Below, one piece after another: positions 34,613-44,128 of a stretch of 64,000 nt of DNA (position 1 is its first letter; the number at the start of each line of letters is the position of its first letter). This DNA is from Iodidimonas muriae. Lineage in GTDB: Bacteria > Pseudomonadota > Alphaproteobacteria > Sphingomonadales > Rhodothalassiaceae. The position numbers and the translations under genes are program-made. The notes under the pieces are model-generated. The model saw nothing but the letters and a program-made list of their open reading frames with translations. It was not told where the DNA came from and did no database searches. Location of the stretch: the NCBI RefSeq assembly GCF_014647255.1, contig NZ_BMOV01000012.1:1-64000 (forward strand), read 5' to 3'.

Positions 34613-36427
34613 TCAATAATCCAGCGCCGTGATCTTGCCCGACAAGAATTGCTGACGTGCCTTTGACCGGCTGAGTTTCCCGGACGATGTGCGTGGCAAA
34701 GACCGTGGAGCCACCAATTCGATCCGGCATTGAACCCCGGTGATCGCCATAACCTGGCGCTTGATCGCATCGGCAAATGCCTGCCGCTCGGCCATATCGC
34801 GGACACGACACTGAACAAGCACCGTCGGCACTTCGCCATGATCGCGGCTGGGCAAGGACAAGGCAGCAATATCGCCACTGCGCACGCCGTCCACCTGTTC
34901 GGCAGCCCATTCGATATCCTGCGGCCAGTGATTGCGACCATTGATGATGATCATATCTTTGGCGCGGCCGATCACGAACAGGGATCCCGCGCTCAGATAG
35001 CCCATATCGCCGGTATCCAGCCAACCATCAGAGGACAACACAGCCGCCGTGGTTTCCGGATCGTTGAAATATTCACTCATCACACTGGCGCCGCGCACGA
35101 AAATCCGGCCGATTTCGCGATCTGCAACGCTGACCCCGTCCTCATCGCGGATCTCAAGCTCATATTCGGGCAAGGGAACACCGCAATTCACCACTTCGCG
35201 CAGCCGCACCCCTTCATCGGATGCGGTTTTCAGCATCACATCGCCATCGGCCAGATCAGCGCTTTGCGGCACAGCCTGTTCTACCCGGCCCATCATTTCG
35301 CCGGATAAAATCCGCTCATCCACTAGATCCACTTCCATGCCCCGGCCAATGGGCGCAAAGCTCACGGCAAGGGTACATTCCGCAAGGCCGTAGCTGGGAA
35401 CGAAAGTGGTCGGCTTGAAGCCGGCTTCGGCAAAGGTTTTTGCAAAATTATTGATCACATCGGGGCGGATCATATCGCCGCCAATGCCGGCCACGCGCCA
35501 TGCGGACAGATCCAGCTCTTTGAGCAAGCTGGCGCTCACGCGGCGGGCGCAAATATCATAACCGAATGTGGGGCTATAAGTGATGGTGCCCCGATTGCGC
35601 GACATCAGGCTCAGCCATTGCATGGGCCGACGGGCAAAATCTTCGGTGGCCAGAAAATCCACCGACACCTGATTGGCAATAGGCGTCAGCAATGTGCCTA
35701 CAAGGCCCATATCATGGTAGAAAGGCAACCAGGAAATGCAGCGATCCGTATCGACAAGCTGCACACCATCGCGCCCTTGCCCACCGCAATTGGCCATCAA
35801 AGCCTTATGGGTGATGGCAATGCCATGGGGAAACCGCGTCGAGCCCGAAGAATATTGCAAATAGGCAAGGCTATCCGTTGCAGGGCGCACAAGCGTCCCG
35901 TCCGGGCAATCCAGCGCCTCGAATTCTGCAAAGGTTCCAGCGAATTTCAGTCCCAGGCCTTCGCCTGCTTCTTCGCCAAATTCCACCATGCTATCGGGAC
36001 CGATCATCGCGGTCGCACGGCAGCTTTCCACCTGCAGACGGAGCTGGCTCACATAGCCGTCACGCCCACCAAAGGATGTTGGCAATGGCAAGGGCACCGG
36101 CAATACGGAAGCATATTGGCACCCTAGAAAGAAAACCACGAAATCCAGATGTGTTCCGGCAATCAGGGCCACACGGTCCCCGCGATCGAACCCCATCCCC
36201 GCCAGTTTTCGCCCGACGCGCTCTGCACGGCTGCGCAGGGTCGCATAAGATGCCGACACTTCAAGGACACCGCGGGCGGAATAAAAATTCACACCCCGTT
36301 CACCTTGGGCGGCATATTCCAATGCATCGATCAGAGTTGGGAAGTCCCCAAAACGCCGCGGCAAACGATCCTGCGTTGGCGTTGGCTCTATCGTGTCAAA
36401 GGTGTTTTTCACAGCCGTCAAACTCAA
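34613..36427 (-). CDS. aasR: fatty acyl-AMP ligase, sphingolipid locus
   Basis: The 604-residue adenylate-forming enzyme of the FAAL type activates fatty acids as acyl-AMP and transfers them to an ACP. The P-loop reads LAYLQYSSGSTRFPHG, followed by WLPFYHDMGLVGTLL, YGLAECTLAVSF and GWLDTGDMGYL; the C-terminal SRSKARQQFLSG is FAAL-like. It lies 30 bases upstream of the reductase gene and with acpR probably supplies the acyl chain for SPT. Confidence 0.85.
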   Translation of the reverse strand: MSLTAVKNTFDTIEPTPTQDRLPRRFGDFPTLIDALEYAAQGERGVNFYSARGVLEVSASYATLRSRAERVGRKLAGMGFDRGDRVALIAGTHLDFVVFFLGCQYASVLPVPLPLPTSFGGRDGYVSQLRLQVESCRATAMIGPDSMVEFGEEAGEGLGLKFAGTFAEFEALDCPDGTLVRPATDSLAYLQYSSGSTRFPHGIAITHKALMANCGGQGRDGVQLVDTDRCISWLPFYHDMGLVGTLLTPIANQVSVDFLATEDFARRPMQWLSLMSRNRGTITYSPTFGYDICARRVSASLLKELDLSAWRVAGIGGDMIRPDVINNFAKTFAEAGFKPTTFVPSYGLAECTLAVSFAPIGRGMEVDLVDERILSGEMMGRVEQAVPQSADLADGDVMLKTASDEGVRLREVVNCGVPLPEYELEIRDEDGVSVADREIGRIFVRGASVMSEYFNDPETTAAVLSSDGWLDTGDMGYLSAGSLFVIGRAKDMIIINGRNHWPQDIEWAAEQVDGVRSGDIAALSLPSRDHGEVPTVLVQCRVRDMAERQAFADAIKRQVMAITGVQCRIELVAPRSLPRTSSGKLSRSKARQQFLSGKITALDY

Positions 36428-36694
36428 TGAAACGCCTCAAGCTATTTCTAATAAAAGACAGGAAAGAGCAAGGACGGCAAAGCCGTTTTTTCCCTGAAGC
36501 CAGAATGAACTGGAAAGATATTCAGGTATATCCCACTCTTTCAACGAAAGTTATACAACAAGCACGCCCCGACCGCATCGGCCCCTTCACATGCCCCTTG
36601 GGGTCAATTACAGGAGATGGAAGATAATTCGCAAGCATTTTGTCTTGGAAGACCGATCCGAGGTCGCCGCTTAAAAGGGAAATATGACCAAACC
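36428..36694. other. divergent intergenic region, acyl-AMP ligase / class V aminotransferase
   Basis: The 267-base stretch must hold the promoter of the leftward sphingolipid genes and that of the rightward aminotransferase. An in-frame ATG at 36617 exists but has its AGGAG directly adjacent, leaving no spacer, and the 26 codons after it look non-coding. No clear operator was seen. Confidence 0.3.
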
Positions 36695-37897
36695 ATGACC
36701 AAAGCCCCTGCTGCCCTTCCCCTTTCCGTCCTTGAACGCTTGCGTGCCGATACCCCCGCAACCGGACATCGCGTGCATCTTGACAATGCGGGGGCCTCTT
36801 TGATGCCCGCCCCTGTGGTGGACGCAATCCAGCGCACTGTAGCATTGGAAGCTTGCGTGGGTGGCTATGTGGCCCATGAACGCATGGCGGATCAATTGGA
36901 ACGAAGTTACAGCGCTTTGGCCCGCTTGATTGGCGCAAATCAAAGCGAAATCGCCTTTCTACAAAGCGCCACAGAGGCATGGAATCGTGCCTTTTATAGC
37001 CTCCCCTTACAAAAGGGGGACCGGATCATCACCGGGTTTAACGAATATTGCTCGAATTATGTGGCCATGCTGGATCGCGCCGAAAAAACCGGCGCCCGCA
37101 TTGTGGTTATCGGTCCCGATGCACAGGGCAATCTGGATCTTTCGGCCTTGAACGACGCACTGGATGATCGCGCGAAAGTGATTGCCATCAGCCATGTCCC
37201 GTCCTCATCGGGGCAAATCAATCCTGTCAAGGCCGTGGGTGAAATCGCCCGCAAACACGCCGTGCCCTTTTTGCTGGATGCCTGCCAAAGCATGGGGCAA
37301 CTGCCGGTGGATGTGGAAGATATCGGCTGCCATATGCTGACAGGCACAGCCCGGAAATTCCTGCGTGGCCCGCGCGGCGTTGGATTTTTGTATATCCGCG
37401 ACAGCTTTCAGGCCCGGTTGCGTCCGGTGATGCTAACCAATCAAGCCGCCACATGGACATCGGCGACGGGCTATGAATTGCGCGACGATGCAAAGGTGAT
37501 GGAGGCATGGGAGCGCAATTTGGCAGCCCAACTGGGCTTTGGCGCGGCTCTTGAATATCTGTTGTCTTTTGACATTGATGCCTTATTCCAGCGATCCAAT
37601 GCCTTGGCGGCCCGATTGCGGACCTTGCTGGCAGAGCATCCCCCGATCCGGATCACCGACCCCGGCACCCGTCATTCGGCCATTGTCACATTTCGCCACG
37701 CCACGCTGTCCCCTGCGACGATCAAGGCGGAAATGGAAAAGCAGGGCATTGCGGTGCAGGTGGCCTCAGTGGTGCACACAAGACTGGATCTGGAAGCCCG
37801 CGGCATAGACAGCGCGGTGCGGGTTTCCCCCCATTATTACAATACTGAAGAGGAACTGGAGCGTTTCATGCACGCCCTTGAAAATCTCGGCTCTTGA
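36695..37897 (+). CDS. class V aminotransferase-fold PLP enzyme
   Basis: The 400-residue PLP protein is in the cysteine desulfurase/selenocysteine lyase-like branch. VHLDNAGASLMP at the N-terminus, FLLDACQSMGQLPVDV and the PLP-lysine loop LTGTARKFLRGPRGVGFLY are clear. The catalytic Cys loop of true cysteine desulfurases is not obvious, so another beta-lyase or transaminase activity is likely. It stands alone, divergent from the acyl-AMP ligase and convergent with a DMT transporter. Confidence 0.8.
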   Translation: MTKAPAALPLSVLERLRADTPATGHRVHLDNAGASLMPAPVVDAIQRTVALEACVGGYVAHERMADQLERSYSALARLIGANQSEIAFLQSATEAWNRAFYSLPLQKGDRIITGFNEYCSNYVAMLDRAEKTGARIVVIGPDAQGNLDLSALNDALDDRAKVIAISHVPSSSGQINPVKAVGEIARKHAVPFLLDACQSMGQLPVDVEDIGCHMLTGTARKFLRGPRGVGFLYIRDSFQARLRPVMLTNQAATWTSATGYELRDDAKVMEAWERNLAAQLGFGAALEYLLSFDIDALFQRSNALAARLRTLLAEHPPIRITDPGTRHSAIVTFRHATLSPATIKAEMEKQGIAVQVASVVHTRLDLEARGIDSAVRVSPHYYNTEEELERFMHALENLGS

Positions 37898-37920
37898 GGC
37901 AACAGACCGCGCATAAACAC

Positions 37921-38886
37921 TCAGCCCTTTTGGGCGGCATCCGCGGCGCTGCTTTTTTCCGCCATCATATGGATCTGGCGGCGTTGCACATATTGCGTGA
38001 TCAGCACACCGACCAAAATCAGGAGCAAGCCAAACACCCGCGACAGGCCAAAGGGTTCCCCCAGAATGAACACCCCCAATAAACTGCCCACCACCGGCAC
38101 GAAATAATTGTTCAGGGCCACAAATGTAGCTCCCACCCGGGCAATCACCGCCACCAGCACCAAAACGGCAATGGCCGAGGGCCAAACGCCCAACCAGACC
38201 ACCGCCAATATGCTGCGGAAACTGGCAGCTGTGCTGAGCGGATTGTCAAAAATCAGCGCCACCGGCACAATCAGGGACGCACTGGCCAATAACACTCCTG
38301 CCGCCCCGACAAAGGTGGGCATGCGGCTGGCCCGGCGCAGCAACAAAGCCGATACCCCATAGCCCATGGCCGCCATCAAGACGGCCAGCTTTCCCGCAAT
38401 GCTCATGACACCAGATGAAGAACCCGCCGGCGCGCCGCCGCCCACAAGAACCGAAACGCCAAGAATCCCGACCACAAGGCCGGTAATTTTACCACCGGTT
38501 ATTTTTTCATCATCGGTCATCCAATGGGCGAAAAAAAGCGTCGCCAAAGGTGTGAAGGACATCAGAATCGCCGCTTCTGAACTGCTGATATAAGATTGCC
38601 CCCAAGCGATCAGCGAAAACGGGATCGCCGTCCCGATGGCGCCCGCAAGAAACAGCAGCTTCCAGTCTCGCGCATTATCGGGCAATCGATGGCCTTTCAG
38701 GCGGGCGACGATGGTGAGTAACACGGCGGCAATGGCAATGCGGCTGCCCGCAATGGCCAAAGGACCAAAGCTTTCCAGGGCGATTTCCACAAAAAAGAAG
38801 GACGAGCCCCATGTCAGAGCCAAAACGGCAAGGCCCAGAAAATCGACCAAAGATGGCGCTGCAATGGGTTTCAAAGTCTTCCTCAT
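37921..38886 (-). CDS. EamA/DMT-family transporter
   Basis: The 321-residue membrane protein shows ten hydrophobic segments in two EamA repeats (FLGLAVLALTWGSSFFFVEIAL at the start of the first; AGVLLASASLIVPVALIF in the second), as in metabolite exporters of the drug/metabolite superfamily. The substrate cannot be inferred. It is convergent with the aminotransferase gene and divergent from recX. Confidence 0.85.
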   Translation of the reverse strand: MRKTLKPIAAPSLVDFLGLAVLALTWGSSFFFVEIALESFGPLAIAGSRIAIAAVLLTIVARLKGHRLPDNARDWKLLFLAGAIGTAIPFSLIAWGQSYISSSEAAILMSFTPLATLFFAHWMTDDEKITGGKITGLVVGILGVSVLVGGGAPAGSSSGVMSIAGKLAVLMAAMGYGVSALLLRRASRMPTFVGAAGVLLASASLIVPVALIFDNPLSTAASFRSILAVVWLGVWPSAIAVLVLVAVIARVGATFVALNNYFVPVVGSLLGVFILGEPFGLSRVFGLLLILVGVLITQYVQRRQIHMMAEKSSAADAAQKG

Positions 38887-38932
38887 GATTAAGGGCTTGC
38901 GAAACGCTGCGCTTGGGCGGCATTTTCAGCCT

Positions 38933-39607
38933 ATGACCAAGCGCCCTTATGAAAAATCGGCAGCCAAGCCCATGACGCCCGACAGGCTGGAGCGGGCTGC
39001 CTATCATTATCTGGAACGCTTTGCCACAAGCGCGGGTAATCTCCGCCGTGTTTTGGAACAAAAAATCCGTCGGCGCAATGCGTCCTTTGCCCCCCCATCC
39101 GCCGAGCAGAAACAATGGATCGATACGCTGATCGAAAAATTGCTCCACCTGCAGTTATTGGACGATCGCGCCTATGCCGAATCCATGGCCAGAAGCCAGC
39201 ATTTGCGCGGCAAACCCAAACGGGTCATCCAGCATTGGTTAAAAGCGCGGGCTGTCAACGAAGCGGATATTGATGCCGCCCTGAATGCCTTGGCAGACGA
39301 TATCGGCCCCATGACAGACCCCGATCATCTGGCCGCCATGCGCTTTGCCCGCAAACGCCGCCTCGGTCCGTGGAAGCGCGATATGAAAGACCGCGACCCC
39401 GAAACACCGGATCGACGCGCCATCTACGCCCGGCAAACTAAAGAGATTGCCGCTTTTGCCAGAGCGGGCTTTTCCTATGACATTGCCCGCAAGATTCTGG
39501 CCGCAGACACGGAAGAAGAACTGGAGGCACTGTTTGGCGATAGCGATGCCCCGATCATTGATACAATCGATTTTCCTGCCGACCCCGATGACGGGGAATT
39601 GCCCTGA
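38933..39607 (+). CDS. recX: RecX family regulatory protein
   Basis: The 224-residue product matches RecX, the inhibitor of RecA filament growth. RAAYHYLERFATSAGNLRRVLEQKIRRR, LQLLDDRAYAES and LRGKPKRVIQHWLKARAV form the helical repeats, with GFSYDIARKIL later. It is longer than enterobacterial RecX because of an acidic C-terminal tail (about 30 residues). The longer frame from 38636 lies within the divergent transporter gene and is not used. The stop codon lies in a decamer repeat. Confidence 0.8.
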   Translation: MTKRPYEKSAAKPMTPDRLERAAYHYLERFATSAGNLRRVLEQKIRRRNASFAPPSAEQKQWIDTLIEKLLHLQLLDDRAYAESMARSQHLRGKPKRVIQHWLKARAVNEADIDAALNALADDIGPMTDPDHLAAMRFARKRRLGPWKRDMKDRDPETPDRRAIYARQTKEIAAFARAGFSYDIARKILAADTEEELEALFGDSDAPIIDTIDFPADPDDGELP

Positions 39608-39630
39608 ATTGCCCTGAATTGCCCTGAATT
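39601..39630. repeat. three tandem copies of GCCCTGAATT
   Basis: The 10-base unit GCCCTGAATT occurs three times in perfect tandem, and the first copy contains the TGA stop of recX. A fourth partial copy (GCC) follows. Slippage here could change the recX 3' end only downstream of the stop, so it is probably neutral. Confidence 0.95.
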
Positions 39631-39847
39631 GCCATGGCTTCCCGGATTTTTCCCAAGCGGCGACAAAAAAGCCATGCCCATGAAATCCGGTGCAGCACAG
39701 GTCTTTCTTTTGTAATTTGGGGATATCGTCCCATATCTGGCAGCATGGATGATCCCATTGCGGCCTTGCGGTCCCTTGATTTCCCTTTAAAAGGGTGCCA
39801 CTGCCAAATGTGGACGGACAGTTTCGTGCCACCTGAGACAAAGATGG

Positions 39848-40945
39848 ATGACAGATATGGCGCGCCCCAACGCCGAAAATTTTCCGCTGAAAGAAGCCCG
39901 TGCCATTGTAAAAAGTCTGGCGCGCCCCAATCCGTGGATCTATTGGCCTGATTTTCTTATCAGTGCCGCCCTTGGCTGGGGGGCCTTTGTGCTGGCCGTG
40001 ATCAGCCCGAATTTCGGGGCTGTGCAACTGGCCGCGCTGTTTGTCGCGACCTTCGCCCTTTATCGGGCCGTGATCTTCATCCATGAATTGTCGCATTTAA
40101 AGCGCGGCACCTTCAAACTGTTCCGGCTGGCCTGGAATCTGATTTGCGGTTTTCCCATGCTGGTGCCGTCCTTCACCTATGCCGGCGTGCACACGGACCA
40201 TCATTTGCGCAAAATATATGGCACCCATGAAGATGGGGAATATGTACCTTTTGCCACAGGCTCGCCTTTGGGGCTTGTGGGCTATGTACTGCTGTCGTTT
40301 TTCCTGCCCTTGTTATTTGTGGGGCGGTTTTTGCTGCTTACCCCCATCAGCTATGTGGTGCCGCCGGTGCGCCGTTGGGCATGGGAACGGGCCTCCTCCC
40401 TTACCATCGACATGAATTATCGCCGCCCGCCTCCCGCCAAGCGCGACGATAAAAGCTGGCGCTGGCAAGAAGCCGCTACTTGCCTTTATGCCTTCGGGTT
40501 TTTGGCGCTGTTTGTCACCGGTGTCCTGCCCTTGAAGGTGCTGGCCATCTGGTATCTGGTAACCGTGCTGATTTTCCTGTTCAATTCCTTGCGCACCTTG
40601 TGCGCCCATGCTTACCGCAATCCCGGCGATGCCCCTATGACCACAGCGGAAGAATTTCTCGATTCCGTGAATGTGCCGGGCAACCGGTTCTGGACCCCCT
40701 TATGGGCGCCGGTGGGCTTGCGCTTTCATGCCACCCACCATCTGTTCCCGTCGCTGCCCTATCATGCTTTGGGAAAGGCCCACCGCAAACTGGTGCAGGA
40801 ACTGCCCGATAACAGCCTTTATCTGGAAGCCAGCCGCGCCAGCATGTTCGATGCCCTGAAACGCATCTGGCAAGAAACCCGCGAAGGCCAAAACAACCGC
40901 GCTAAAGAGGCACAGGCGGGTCAATCGCGCTCGAAAGCCGCATGA
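39848..40945 (+). CDS. membrane fatty acid desaturase family protein
   Basis: The 365-residue integral membrane di-iron enzyme has the three histidine boxes HELSH (about residue 80), HTDHH (about 115) and HATHH (about 300) and four or more membrane segments. It may desaturate acyl lipids or carotenoid-like substrates; proximity to the sphingolipid genes (3 kb away) is suggestive but no more. ATG at 39848 or 39857 are both possible. It overlaps the end of mocA by 25 bases (convergent). Confidence 0.82.
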   Translation: MTDMARPNAENFPLKEARAIVKSLARPNPWIYWPDFLISAALGWGAFVLAVISPNFGAVQLAALFVATFALYRAVIFIHELSHLKRGTFKLFRLAWNLICGFPMLVPSFTYAGVHTDHHLRKIYGTHEDGEYVPFATGSPLGLVGYVLLSFFLPLLFVGRFLLLTPISYVVPPVRRWAWERASSLTIDMNYRRPPPAKRDDKSWRWQEAATCLYAFGFLALFVTGVLPLKVLAIWYLVTVLIFLFNSLRTLCAHAYRNPGDAPMTTAEEFLDSVNVPGNRFWTPLWAPVGLRFHATHHLFPSLPYHALGKAHRKLVQELPDNSLYLEASRASMFDALKRIWQETREGQNNRAKEAQAGQSRSKAA

Positions 40946-41571
40946 ATCCGGGCAAGGCTTGCGGGATCATCGGCATCTTGTAAAATCCCTTGATCCTTCA
41001 CATCCAGCGTCTGGATTTCTGATCCAAGCGCTTTCAAAAGCCCCCGCGCCCCCTGATCGCCTTGAAGGGCTGCCAAAGCGAAGAACTGCGAACGGTCCCA
41101 TAAAACCGGATTGCCCCGCTTGCCATGATAATACGGCACCACTGCCGGCGGCTTTTCTGCGGCCCAATAGCTTTGGACAAGAGAGTGCAGAGTTTCCGGC
41201 GCCACCCTTGGCATATCCCCCAGCATGAAAAGCGCCGCGGCGCAATGGTCCGGCACCGCCTGCACGCCGGCCTTCACCGATGCAGACAGCCCGCATTCAT
41301 AATCAGGATTTTCGACAATCCGGACCATTTCCCCCGCAAGGCATTGGCGCACCGCAGCCGCCTGATGCCCCACCACCACAAGGATCGGGCCGATCCGGGC
41401 CTTTTGCGCGGCCCGCACGCTATGCACGATCATGGGCACGCCCTGTAAAGGGGCCAGCATTTTGCTTCCCCCGCCCATACGCCGCGATAAACCCGCCGCC
41501 AAAATCACGCAGGCAATATTTTGGCCATCTGGCCGGGATCTGTGCGACTCAGGATGTGCCAAAGCAGACAT
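40921..41571 (-). CDS. mocA: MocA-like molybdenum cofactor nucleotidyltransferase
   Basis: The 216-residue NTP transferase has the loop ACVILAAGLSRRMGGGSKML, VVVGHQAAAVR and the metal-binding FMLGDMPRV, with the final RGNPVLWDRS and DQGARGLL typical of MocA/CoxB-like cytidylyltransferases that make molybdopterin cytosine dinucleotide. It is the last gene of a coxG-xdhC-like-mocA unit. The start is ATG 41571 in a GTGATG. Confidence 0.82.
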   Translation of the reverse strand: MSALAHPESHRSRPDGQNIACVILAAGLSRRMGGGSKMLAPLQGVPMIVHSVRAAQKARIGPILVVVGHQAAAVRQCLAGEMVRIVENPDYECGLSASVKAGVQAVPDHCAAALFMLGDMPRVAPETLHSLVQSYWAAEKPPAVVPYYHGKRGNPVLWDRSQFFALAALQGDQGARGLLKALGSEIQTLDVKDQGILQDADDPASLARIHAAFERD

Positions 41572-41590
41572 CACTCCCTCAAGGGCGGTT

Positions 41591-42673
41591 TCAGGCTGCA
41601 GAATCGGGTTTTATCGCGCCTTGCCGCAAAACTTGTGTGATCTGCGCCATGATTGACAGGGCGATTTCCGCCGGACTTCTCGCTCCGATTGCAAATCCAA
41701 CCGGTCCATATATTCGTAAAAGTGTATGTTGTGGAAAGCCGAGGGAAAAAAGTCTGTCAAGCCGTGCTTTATGGGTCTTTCGGCTTCCTAGTGATCCGAT
41801 GTAAAAGGCTTTGGAGCCGAGCGCTTCCTTGAGCGCCGCATCATCCAGTTTCGGATCGTGGGTCAGCGTAACCACGGCGGATCGTTCATCGAGGTGCTCG
41901 GCCACCAATGCCGTATCGGGCCATTCTTCTATCAGGCGCACCGATCCAAAGCGGGCGCTGGTGGCAAAAGCTCCGCGCGGATCGATCACCGCCACATCAT
42001 AGCCCAGTCCCTGCGCCATTGGCACCAGCGCTTGGGCGATATGCACTGCGCCAATCACAAACAAGCGCAAGGGCGGATTGAACACATGCATAAACAAGCG
42101 CCGCCCACCGGTTTCGACCAGACCCGACCGATCAAGACGCAAGGCATCCGTTAAGGCTTCGTCAGGAAACGCCACATTGAACCGGCGGGATATCTGGCCA
42201 GCCACATCTTGTTCCTGTGTCTGAAACAGGGCTGTATCGCCCCCGTCGAGATCGGTCATGCGCACCACGGCCTGTCGGGCGCTGCGAGCATCAATCAAAG
42301 CCCGAAGCATATCCAAAGCGGCTGGAGGAGCCTGAGGCCCGCTCACCGGCTCCAGATAAACGGAGATACGCCCACCGCAGGCAAGCCCCACCTCCCATGC
42401 TTTGGCATCGGCCACACCGAAAGACCGTTCCTGTGTGTCCCCCGATGCGATCACATCCAGCGCGTCCACAATCACCGCGCCTTCCACGCAACCGCCGGAA
42501 ACAGAGCCTTCAAAACGCTCGTCGGTGCGGATCACAAGCTGGCTTCCCACAGGACGCGGCGCAGAGCCCCATGTGGAAATCACCGTTGCCAAGGCCACGC
42601 CATGCCCCGCCTCGGCCCATGCCAAAGCCGTTTCAAGCGGATCGGGCGCGCCGGATGTCTCTCTGTGCCCCAT
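41591..42673 (-). CDS. XdhC/CoxI family maturation protein
   Basis: The 360-residue protein has the same two-domain plan as XdhC at 7060: an N-terminal domain with VISTWGSAPRPVGSQLVI and VSGGCVEGAVIVDAL, and a Rossmann domain with LFVIGAVHIAQALVPMAQ. The SGGCVEG Cys is the XdhC/CoxI type. Together with MocA and CoxG it should serve a second molybdenum hydroxylase, whose subunits are not in the window. Confidence 0.85.
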   Translation of the reverse strand: MGHRETSGAPDPLETALAWAEAGHGVALATVISTWGSAPRPVGSQLVIRTDERFEGSVSGGCVEGAVIVDALDVIASGDTQERSFGVADAKAWEVGLACGGRISVYLEPVSGPQAPPAALDMLRALIDARSARQAVVRMTDLDGGDTALFQTQEQDVAGQISRRFNVAFPDEALTDALRLDRSGLVETGGRRLFMHVFNPPLRLFVIGAVHIAQALVPMAQGLGYDVAVIDPRGAFATSARFGSVRLIEEWPDTALVAEHLDERSAVVTLTHDPKLDDAALKEALGSKAFYIGSLGSRKTHKARLDRLFSLGFPQHTLLRIYGPVGFAIGARSPAEIALSIMAQITQVLRQGAIKPDSAA

Positions 42674-42677
42674 CTGC

Positions 42678-43346
42678 TTATCGTGCCAGATAATAAAGCA
42701 GGCCCAAAACCAGCGCGATCAGGGCAAACACCCATAGAACAGGTTTAAGGCCGGGCCGATCTTCGCCAATGGGAACATCTTGGGTCGGCGGGGTTGGTGC
42801 AGGCGGTGCACTTGGTTCTGTCGGACTGTCCTTGATGGGTTCTGCCACAGGGACGGGCTGTTCTACCACCGGAGCCGTGGGGCCTGAAGGGGCCTCCTTC
42901 GCCATCCGTTCCACAACCAGATCGGAAAAACAGGTAAAAAAGTCTTCGGCATATTTTTTCGCTGTGCTGTCAATCAGTCGCGCCCCCATCTGTGCCAGCT
43001 TGCCCCCCACATTGGCTTCTACGGACCATGCCAGCCGGGTTTTATCCCCTTCCACATCATGCAGGGCCACATCCGCCCGCCCACGGGCAAATCCGGCAGC
43101 ACCCTTGCCTTGTCCAACCAAGGTATAGGCATGGGGCGGCGACACATTCTCCAGCATCACCTCGCCTTTGAATTTCGCCTTCACCGGCCCCACCTTGGCC
43201 GTCACCGATGCGGCCAACTGGTTGTCTCCCAATCGCTCCAGCGCTTCGCAACCGGGAATACATTCGATCAACAGGGTTTCGTCGTTCAAGGCGTCCCATA
43301 CGATCTGACGCGGTGCCGGTATGATGGTTTCGCTTTCAAGTTTCAT
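42678..43346 (-). CDS. coxG: CoxG-like SRPBCC protein
   Basis: The 222-residue product has an SRPBCC (Bet v 1-like) CoxG domain (residues 1-150; KLESETIIPAPRQIVWDALND, IPGCEALE), a Pro-rich linker and a single C-terminal membrane helix (LWVFALIALVLGLLYYL). CoxG proteins recruit carbon-monoxide-dehydrogenase-type enzymes to the membrane. The start at 43346 follows GGAGAG; the upstream ATG at 43385 adds 13 residues without support. Confidence 0.88.
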   Translation of the reverse strand: MKLESETIIPAPRQIVWDALNDETLLIECIPGCEALERLGDNQLAASVTAKVGPVKAKFKGEVMLENVSPPHAYTLVGQGKGAAGFARGRADVALHDVEGDKTRLAWSVEANVGGKLAQMGARLIDSTAKKYAEDFFTCFSDLVVERMAKEAPSGPTAPVVEQPVPVAEPIKDSPTEPSAPPAPTPPTQDVPIGEDRPGLKPVLWVFALIALVLGLLYYLAR

Positions 43347-43549
43347 CGTCTGCTCTCCAATGTTCCATCGACCGCAGGGACGCATGGTGCGTTATCTTCT
43401 GTATATGATACGGGCCGCTCTCTCTTCCATCCCATTTCATCGAAGCAAGATCAAATACAAAGGCTTGGCAATGACCACCTGTTTGCGGCATGATTTTGCT
43501 TCGCTATAGAGCCGTGTTAATATGGTATGTGCGTAATGGGGAGCAGTTG

Positions 43550-44101
43550 ATGATGGCACTTGGGGAAGCGTCCGAACCTATGGCCGAAGAACAAACCGTT
43601 GAGGTGCGTGGGGTCGTCAAATGGTTTGATGCGGTGAAAGGCTACGGCTTTGTGATCGCAGACGATGGTGGAAGCGATGTACTTTTGCATTTTTCTGTCC
43701 TGCGCGAGGTGGGGCGACGGTCCGTGCCCGAAGGAACAACCGTTCATTGTGAAGCGGTGACACGCCCGCGCGGGCGGCAGGCAACCCGTGTAATCACTTT
43801 GGATTTTTCCACCGTAACGGCACCCGATGCCGAACAAGTGCCTGAAAACTCCAATGGTTTTGCCCGCCATTCCGGCGATCAATCCGGCGCCTATAGCGAA
43901 GCCGTCGTGAAATGGTTCAACCGCATCAAAGGCTATGGTTTCGTGTCTCAGGGGGAAGGCACGCAGGATGTGTTTATCCATATGGAAACCCTTAGAAAAG
44001 CAGGGATCGACGATATACAACCAGGGCAAAGGGTGCGGATCGCCATCGGGAAGGGAGAACGCGGCCCCCTTGCATCCGAGATCATATTGTTGGATGGATA
44101 A
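43550..44101 (+). CDS. double cold-shock-domain protein
   Basis: The 183-residue protein has two cold-shock domains: one at residues about 18-80 (VRGVVKWFDAVKGYGFV, LLHFS) and one at about 118-180 (EAVVKWFNRIKGYGFV, VFIHM), joined by a linker. Each keeps the RNP1 KGYGFV; RNP2 reads VLLHF in the first and VFIHM in the second, as in two-CSD alphaproteobacterial proteins. It should bind single-stranded RNA or DNA. GGGGAG lies 7 bases before the ATG at 43550. Confidence 0.9.
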   Translation: MMALGEASEPMAEEQTVEVRGVVKWFDAVKGYGFVIADDGGSDVLLHFSVLREVGRRSVPEGTTVHCEAVTRPRGRQATRVITLDFSTVTAPDAEQVPENSNGFARHSGDQSGAYSEAVVKWFNRIKGYGFVSQGEGTQDVFIHMETLRKAGIDDIQPGQRVRIAIGKGERGPLASEIILLDG

Positions 44102-44128
44102 GACTTCCGTTCCTTTCCAACCGTTTCA

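Noticed and set aside
38636-38932. Upstream extension of recX
   Set aside because: It lies within the divergent transporter gene and lacks RecX similarity; the conserved protein starts at 38933.
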